A stretch of DNA of 64,000 nucleotides from an uncultured Clostridia bacterium. GTDB lineage: Bacteria > Bacillota > Clostridia > Christensenellales > Borkfalkiaceae. Location: the NCBI GenBank assembly GCA_944367045.1, contig CALVWI010000012.1, forward strand, positions 1-64,000, read 5' to 3'. The notes beneath the pieces are model-generated. The model was not told the origin of the DNA and made no database searches. It was given only the letters and a program-made list of their open reading frames with translations. A program made the position numbers and the translations under genes. Positions 59,291-64,000 of the stretch are shown in pieces (the first letter of the stretch is position 1; every line of letters starts with the position of its first letter).

Positions 59291-60490
59291 TTAAGTTAAT
59301 TCGCATGCGCCCTCTTGCCGCAAATCGGTGAGAAAGACGTTCTCCCTCCCGAAGACGCGCGCCATTTCGCGGCAGTAGCGCTCCTCGCCGCCGACGGGGC
59401 AGAAACAAAGCACCGTGCCCGTGAAGCCGCCGCCCATCATGCGGTAAGCACCGCCCTTCAAGAGCTTTTCGGTGAGCTTGAGGGCGATGACGATGGGCTC
59501 GTAAGTGTCGCCCGGGACATAGCAGTTTTGAAGATAGGCAAGGCTGCTCTCCCCGCTCTTTTGGACTTGCTCGAAGAAGAGCGCCGTATCGCCCTCTTTC
59601 AGGGCCTCCGCGGCAAGTTCCACGCGGCGGTTCTCCTCGAAGAAGTGGAAGGCGCGAAGGATCGCCCGATCGCTCACCTTCTGCCGAAGAGAGGGAAGTT
59701 CCTCTACAAGGTCCTCTTCCGAAAGTTCGCAGAGGAAGCGCTTTTTGAAGAACGCGGCGACTTCGCCCATCTCGCGGCGGATGTCCGAATAGAGCCCCGT
59801 GAGCTTGCTGTGCGAACCGCCCGTGTTGGTAAGGACAAGACGATACCCCTCGGGCGCGGGAACGGACGTGACGACGGGGTCTCTTACGCCGAAGTCGATC
59901 ATATTCAGCCCGCCGAGTGCGACGCCCGCTTGGTCCAAAAGGCCGCAGGGCTTGCCGAAGTACTCGTTCTCGGCATACATGCCCGCGCGCGCCTTCTCCA
60001 TCGCGGGGAGCCGCCCCTCCAAATAGAGAAGATCGATGATTTCGGCGATGAGCACCTCGAACGCCGCCGAGGACGAGACGCCCGCCCCGCGGAAGATGGT
60101 GCTGTGGGTGACGCAGGAGAAACCTCCGAACGAAAGGCCCAAATCTTTGAGATAGCGCAGCACGCCGCGCACAAGGGCGATGGAGCGGCCCCGTTCGCGC
60201 TCGCGCACCGAGAGTTCATGCACAGAGAGGCGGATGGGATAGTATGCGCCCGAGGCGATGACGATGTTGCCGTCGCTTCTCGGGGAGACGGCCGCCATGA
60301 CGTCGCAGGAGATGGAAGAGACCAAGACCTTCCCGCCGTTGTGGTCGGTGTGGTTGCCGACGATCTCCGCACGCCCGGGGGAAGAGACAAAGAGCGCGGG
60401 CTCTTCGCCGAACTGCTCCTTGAAATCGGCAGTTAAGCGCCCTTTCCGCGAGAGCGCCTCGTCGCCGTAAGTATCAGAATACACTTGCAT
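59291..60490 (-). CDS. galK: Galactokinase
   Basis: A 399-aa GHMP kinase phosphorylating galactose at C1. The galactokinase signature is GRAEIVGNHTDHNGG near residue 40. The ATP loop is IFRGAGVSSSAAFEVLI and the third motif is YRMMGGGFTGTVLCFCP. No ribosome site precedes the ATG at 60490; instead a TATAAT ends 6 nt upstream, so the message probably begins at the start codon. galT and galE are not in this window. Confidence 0.93.
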   Translation of the reverse strand: MQVYSDTYGDEALSRKGRLTADFKEQFGEEPALFVSSPGRAEIVGNHTDHNGGKVLVSSISCDVMAAVSPRSDGNIVIASGAYYPIRLSVHELSVRERERGRSIALVRGVLRYLKDLGLSFGGFSCVTHSTIFRGAGVSSSAAFEVLIAEIIDLLYLEGRLPAMEKARAGMYAENEYFGKPCGLLDQAGVALGGLNMIDFGVRDPVVTSVPAPEGYRLVLTNTGGSHSKLTGLYSDIRREMGEVAAFFKKRFLCELSEEDLVEELPSLRQKVSDRAILRAFHFFEENRRVELAAEALKEGDTALFFEQVQKSGESSLAYLQNCYVPGDTYEPIVIALKLTEKLLKGGAYRMMGGGFTGTVLCFCPVGGEERYCREMARVFGRENVFLTDLRQEGACELT

Positions 60491-60496
60491 GACGTT

Positions 60497-60525
60497 ATTA
60501 TAGCACATCGCCGCCCAAAAGTAAA
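60497..60525 (-). promoter_or_regulatory. Promoter of galK-galM, abutting the start codon
   Basis: TTTACT (60520-60525), 17 nt with a TG extension, TATAAT (60497-60502) on the minus strand. Only 6 nt separate the -10 box from the galK ATG. Confidence 0.72.
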
Positions 60526-60556
60526 TAAAATGGCGAAAATACGGCACACTTTTGGT

Positions 60557-61234
60557 ATGCAGAAACGATTTATCCCCGCAGTGCTCGTCCTCTCGGTATT
60601 GCTTGCGATGTTTGTCGTCTGCGGGCTGCAGATGGAGCGGACGCGGGCGCGCTTTGCGACGGGCGCGGAAGTGCGGCGGGTGTACCTCACCTTTGACGAC
60701 GGCCCCTCCACCGTCGTGACGGGCCGTATTTTGGACATCTTAAAAAAGGAGGACATCAAGGCGACCTTCTTTATCGTCAGCGACATGGCCAGGACGCGGC
60801 AAGAGACCCTCTCCCGCATCGCGAAAGAGGGCCATTCCATCGGCGTACACTCCGCCTCGCACGACTATGCGCGCATCTATGCCTCGGACGAGGCGCTGCT
60901 TTCCGACATCGACGAGTGCGCCGCGTACATCTTACAGGTGACGGGGATAAAGCCCCGCCTCTACCGCTTCCCGGGCGGCGGGCATGAGCGGCAGAAGGAG
61001 CTCATCCGCGAGCGCGGCTACACCATCATCGGTTGGAACGCCGTATGCGGCGACGAGGAAATCAAGGACGCGACCGCGTGGGAACTCAGCCAAGAGGCCG
61101 CAAGGACGAGCAAGGGCAAGGATCCCGTCATTCTCCTTCTCCATGACTCCGCCCGCCATCGTGCGACCGCCGATGCGCTCCCCGCCATCATTGCGCACTT
61201 CCGAGAGGAAGGGTGCGTCTTTTGCGCCTTCTGA
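60557..61234 (+). CDS. Polysaccharide deacetylase (NodB-type)
   Basis: A 225-aa exported or membrane-anchored CE4 enzyme. A hydrophobic N-terminus (KRFIPAVLVLSVLLAMFVV) is followed by the NodB domain. Motif 1 is LTFDDGPS (catalytic Asp and metal Asp), motif 2 is IGVHSASHDY (metal His pair), motif 3 is YRFPGGG, and a late motif is VILLLHDS with the catalytic His. It likely removes acetyl groups from wall glycans. Start is uncertain: ATG 60530 would add nine residues, and neither has a clear SD. The last 47 nt overlap the convergent P-ATPase gene. Confidence 0.9.
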   Translation: MQKRFIPAVLVLSVLLAMFVVCGLQMERTRARFATGAEVRRVYLTFDDGPSTVVTGRILDILKKEDIKATFFIVSDMARTRQETLSRIAKEGHSIGVHSASHDYARIYASDEALLSDIDECAAYILQVTGIKPRLYRFPGGGHERQKELIRERGYTIIGWNAVCGDEEIKDATAWELSQEAARTSKGKDPVILLLHDSARHRATADALPAIIAHFREEGCVFCAF

Positions 61235-63734
61235 GGGGCGCGTTCCGCGCTTTCCGCACCCTCCGCCAAAGCATGCCCGCGGGCAGGATGAGGACGGACG
61301 CGGCCATAACGAGCGCCCATTGAGGAAGGGTGAGCGGAGTCAGGGCGAACAGCTCTGCAAGCGGCGGCACGGCGACGAGCAGCACCGTCGAGAGGATGCC
61401 GACGAGCTCGGTGATGAGGAGCGTTTTATTGAACACCCCGCTCCGCACGTTGAAGGCGTGGAGAAGTTCCAAAAGGGAGAGTGTCACGAACGCCGACGTG
61501 CAGGCGACCGCGTTCCCCCACAGCACGAGGGAGAGCACAAACACGAGAAGGACGAGCGCTGTCTGCACCGCGCCGAAGAAGGCGATGGAAAGCAGCGACT
61601 TCTTGGACAAGATGTCCTCCGCGCGGACGGGCGGGCGCTCCATCATGCCGTGGCTCTTCTCCACGCCGAGGGCGAGCACGGGCAGCGAGTCGGTGATGAG
61701 GTTGATCCACAGGAGCTGCGTCGAGGTGAGGAAGTCGAATTTCCAGAGAAAGAGCGTCGCAAGGAGCACGGCGAAGACTTCGGCGAGGTTGGTCGCGAGG
61801 AAGAAGTCGATGGTGCGGCGCACGTTCATGAACACGCCGCGGCCCTCCTCCACCGCCTTGACGATATTCGAGAAGTTGTCGTCGCCGAGCACCATGTCGG
61901 CGGCGTTTTTGGTGACGTCGGTGCCCGAACCCATCGCAACGCCGATGTCCGCCGCCTTCACCGAGGGCGCATCGTTGACGCCGTCCCCCGTCATGGCGAC
62001 GACCTCCCCGCCCGCCTGCAGGGCCTTGACGATGGTGAGCTTGTGCTTGGGACTGACGCGCGCAAAGACGCGGAAGCGTTTCGCCTCCTTTTGGAAGCGC
62101 TCGCCCATTGTCTCGAGCTTGTCGCCCGTCAGGACTTCGTCGGGAGAGGACGCGATGCCGAGTTCTCTTGCAATGGAGAGCGCGGTCGCGGGACTGTCGC
62201 CCGTGATCATGACCGTGCGCACGCCCGCCTTCTTGCAGGCGGCGACGGCCTCCTTGACGCCCTCGCGCGGGGGATCGAGAAGAGCGGCGAGGCCCAAAAA
62301 GTCGAGCTCGCCCTCCCGTCTCCCCTCGGCAAAGGCTAAAACGCGCATGGCCTTTGAGGCGTACTTCTCCCCTTCCTCTCGGATGCGGGCGAGCGTTTCC
62401 CCCGTGAGCGGCTTCCCGCCCGCCGTCCTGGAGTGAGCGAGCACGACGTCAAGTGCGCCCTTTTCGAGGAGCAAAATGCCGTCGTCCGTCCTTGCGAGCA
62501 CGCTCATGCAGCGGGCTTCCGAGGAGAACGGCTTGCCGCCGGGCAGGAGGCGCTCCTCGCCCCGTTCGCCCTTCAGAGCGGCGTACTCGACGAGCGCGAC
62601 TTCGGTCGGGTCGCCCACATACGCGCCCGCACTCCCCTTCACGCTCTCACAGAGGCGCATGCAGCGCAGGAGCTTCCTCTCGCTCCCGAAGGGCAGGGCT
62701 GCGCCCACCGTCATGCGGTTCATGGTGAGGGTGCCCGTCTTGTCCGAACAGATGCAGGTGCAGCTTCCCAGCGTCTCGACGGCGGAGAGGCGGCGGACGA
62801 CGGCACGGAAGGCGCTCATGCGCTGCACGCCCATCGCCAAAATGACGGTGACGACCGCGCCCATGCCCTCGGGAATGGCCGCGACTGCGACGGCGATGGA
62901 GGACATCAGGCTCTGCAAAATGCCCGTCCGCTGAGAGAGCACGCCCGCGATGAAGAGCGCGCCCGCGACGGAGAGCACCGTCCACGAGATGATCTTGGCG
63001 AGGCGCGAGAGGACCTTATCGAGCGGCGAGGGCGTGGGCTTGGCCTTCTGAAGGAGGTCGGCGATCTGCCCCATCTCCGTCGCCATGCCCGTCTCGGTGA
63101 CGGCGCACCGCGCCCGCCCCGCAAGGCAGAACGTGCCCTGAAAGACGGTGTTCTCCCGCTCGGAGATGCCCCTCCTTTCGACGATGCAGTCGCGCTTTTT
63201 GACGGGCTTGCTCTCCCCCGTGAGCGGCGCTTCGTCGCACTTCAGCCCCTCCGAAGTGAGGATGCGGCAGTCGGCGGGAACGCGGTCTCCCTCCTCGAGT
63301 TCGACGATGTCCCCGGGGACGAGCTCGGCGGCGGGAATGACGCGCACCCTTCCCCCGCGCACGGCCTTGGCGGTCGCCGTGGAGAGCTTTTTGAGCTTTA
63401 AGATGGCGCTGTCGGCGCGGTACTGCTGCACCACCCCCACCGCGGCATTGAGAACGATGATGAAGAGCAGAATGGCGGTGTCGGTGAGTTCGCTCTTATC
63501 TCCCGTGACATAGGCGAGCACGCCCGAGAGCACCGCCGCGGCGACGAGAATGAGCGTCATGAGGTCCTTGAATTGGGCGAAGAAGAGCACGGGAATGGAG
63601 CGGCGCTTGCCCTCCTTGAGCTCGTTCTTTCCGAACTTCTCAAGGCGGCGGGCGGCCTCCTCTTGGGAGAGCCCTCCCTCCGAGCTCTTGAGCGCCTTCA
63701 AGGCCTCCGTTTTTGTGAGCGTGTAGAGTTCCAT
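61188..63734 (-). CDS. Cation-transporting P-type ATPase (calcium type)
   Basis: An 848-aa P2-type pump. The cation ATPase N-terminal domain begins [20 protein letters not shown]. The phosphorylated Asp is D331 in [15 protein letters not shown] (LTGESKPV) lies in the actuator domain, and [10 protein letters not shown] and [10 protein letters not shown] in the P domain. About ten membrane helices are expected. The M4 stretch AAIPEGMGA and M6 [17 protein letters not shown] resemble SERCA/PMCA-like calcium pumps. ATG 63734 is chosen over an upstream TTG. It probably exports Ca2+ from the cytosol. Confidence 0.93.
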   Translation of the reverse strand: MELYTLTKTEALKALKSSEGGLSQEEAARRLEKFGKNELKEGKRRSIPVLFFAQFKDLMTLILVAAAVLSGVLAYVTGDKSELTDTAILLFIIVLNAAVGVVQQYRADSAILKLKKLSTATAKAVRGGRVRVIPAAELVPGDIVELEEGDRVPADCRILTSEGLKCDEAPLTGESKPVKKRDCIVERRGISERENTVFQGTFCLAGRARCAVTETGMATEMGQIADLLQKAKPTPSPLDKVLSRLAKIISWTVLSVAGALFIAGVLSQRTGILQSLMSSIAVAVAAIPEGMGAVVTVILAMGVQRMSAFRAVVRRLSAVETLGSCTCICSDKTGTLTMNRMTVGAALPFGSERKLLRCMRLCESVKGSAGAYVGDPTEVALVEYAALKGERGEERLLPGGKPFSSEARCMSVLARTDDGILLLEKGALDVVLAHSRTAGGKPLTGETLARIREEGEKYASKAMRVLAFAEGRREGELDFLGLAALLDPPREGVKEAVAACKKAGVRTVMITGDSPATALSIARELGIASSPDEVLTGDKLETMGERFQKEAKRFRVFARVSPKHKLTIVKALQAGGEVVAMTGDGVNDAPSVKAADIGVAMGSGTDVTKNAADMVLGDDNFSNIVKAVEEGRGVFMNVRRTIDFFLATNLAEVFAVLLATLFLWKFDFLTSTQLLWINLITDSLPVLALGVEKSHGMMERPPVRAEDILSKKSLLSIAFFGAVQTALVLLVFVLSLVLWGNAVACTSAFVTLSLLELLHAFNVRSGVFNKTLLITELVGILSTVLLVAVPPLAELFALTPLTLPQWALVMAASVLILPAGMLWRRVRKARNAPLRRRKRRTLPLGSAQ

Positions 63735-63800
63735 ACGCTCAAAGTATGAGGACAAGTCGCAATTTAGAACTGCGGGAAAGGGCGCCCCGCTTTAAGACAC

Positions 63801-63826
63801 AAAAAAGGGCGGCCTTTGAGCCGCCC
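63801..63826 (-). terminator. Terminator of the right-edge gene
   Basis: Minus strand GGGCGGC / GCCGCCC stem followed by six T, 10 nt after the stop codon at 63836. Confidence 0.88.
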
Positions 63827-63835
63827 GTCTCTTTG

Positions 63836-64000
63836 TTATTCGTCCTGTTTGGGGAGGGACATATCCAGCTTCTTCTTGTGCTTGAAGTACCAGATGAGCA
63901 GCACCGCGCCGCCGATGCACAGCACGCCGAACACGATGGTGAGCGCAAGATACATACCGAAGCCCGCGTCGTAAGCGACTGCGTACTGCGCCTGCACGGA
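63836..64000 (-). CDS. C-terminus of a membrane protein (partial)
   Basis: The window ends inside a leftward gene. Its last 54 residues include a transmembrane helix (about MYLALTIVFGVLCIGGAVLL, then IWYF) and a basic, then acidic cytoplasmic tail (KHKKKLDMSLPKQDE). The stop is TAA, and a terminator follows. The N-terminal part is outside the window, so no family can be assigned. Confidence 0.75.
   Translation of the reverse strand, partial: SVQAQYAVAYDAGFGMYLALTIVFGVLCIGGAVLLIWYFKHKKKLDMSLPKQDE

Overview
This 64 kb window reads as a chromosomal segment of a GC-rich, strictly anaerobic member of the Bacillota (class Clostridia). Direct evidence is a T-box leader on thrS, a ytxC-thrS neighbourhood, purine-rich Shine-Dalgarno sites and sigma-A type promoters with 17-nt spacers. 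Further evidence is a trimeric [FeFe] hydrogenase (hydCBA), an oxygen-labile two-subunit class I fumarase, a bare sufC-sufB pair, and the prs-pth-mfd-foldase order typical of Clostridia. Placement near the uncultured gut Christensenellales/Borkfalkiaceae is only an inference. There is no rRNA, CRISPR array, insertion sequence or recognisable prophage, and one tRNA gene (Val, CAC).

Layout. 1-6.2 kb: ytxC, T-box-controlled thrS, then leuS. 6.2-11.6 kb: membrane-anchored M28 peptidase with a TIGR04076 protein, then a GH51 arabinofuranosidase lipoprotein. 11.7-17.6 kb: tRNA-Val, sufC-sufB, an OmpR-type two-component system, an aldo/keto reductase and a small YjzC-like protein. 17.6-25.7 kb: a long leftward run prs-pth-mfd-PrsA-like foldase-uppP. 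25.7-28.5 kb: tadA, an M14 peptidase, rlmH and a CPBP protease. 28.6-30.9 kb: fumarase subunits plus a YiiX-like papain-fold protein. 31-34.8 kb: lepA-GNAT-methyltransferase-hemW. 34.8-37.7 kb: a 32-bp tandem repeat, a small membrane protein with an odd start, ilvA-ridA, and an unknown membrane protein. 37.8-44.6 kb: glgP divergent from hydCBA. 44.6-46.5 kb: an orphan phage tail-fibre-like repeat protein. 46.6-51.3 kb: comEB-ppiB-purB divergent from groES-groEL. 51.4-54.3 kb: an sdpR-sdpI-natA-natB type operon. 54.5-58.1 kb: a siroheme-type sulfite reductase co-transcribed with a BtuFCD/FecBCD-type importer. 58.2-64 kb: galK-galM, a polysaccharide deacetylase, a calcium-type P-ATPase and the end of a membrane protein.

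How it fits together. The genes describe a fermenting anaerobe that degrades plant glycans (arabinofuranosidase, galactokinase/mutarotase, glycogen phosphorylase) and disposes of electrons through a probably bifurcating hydrogenase. It assembles Fe-S clusters with a minimal SufBC machine and recycles cell-wall lipid carrier. The most unusual items are the orphan tail-fibre-like gene, the sulfite reductase/metal-chelate importer operon and the sdpRI-ABC operon. Others are a dyad shared by thrS and purB, several promoters abutting start codons (candidate leaderless mRNAs), and a recurring class of long, perfect GC-rich hairpins at gene ends.
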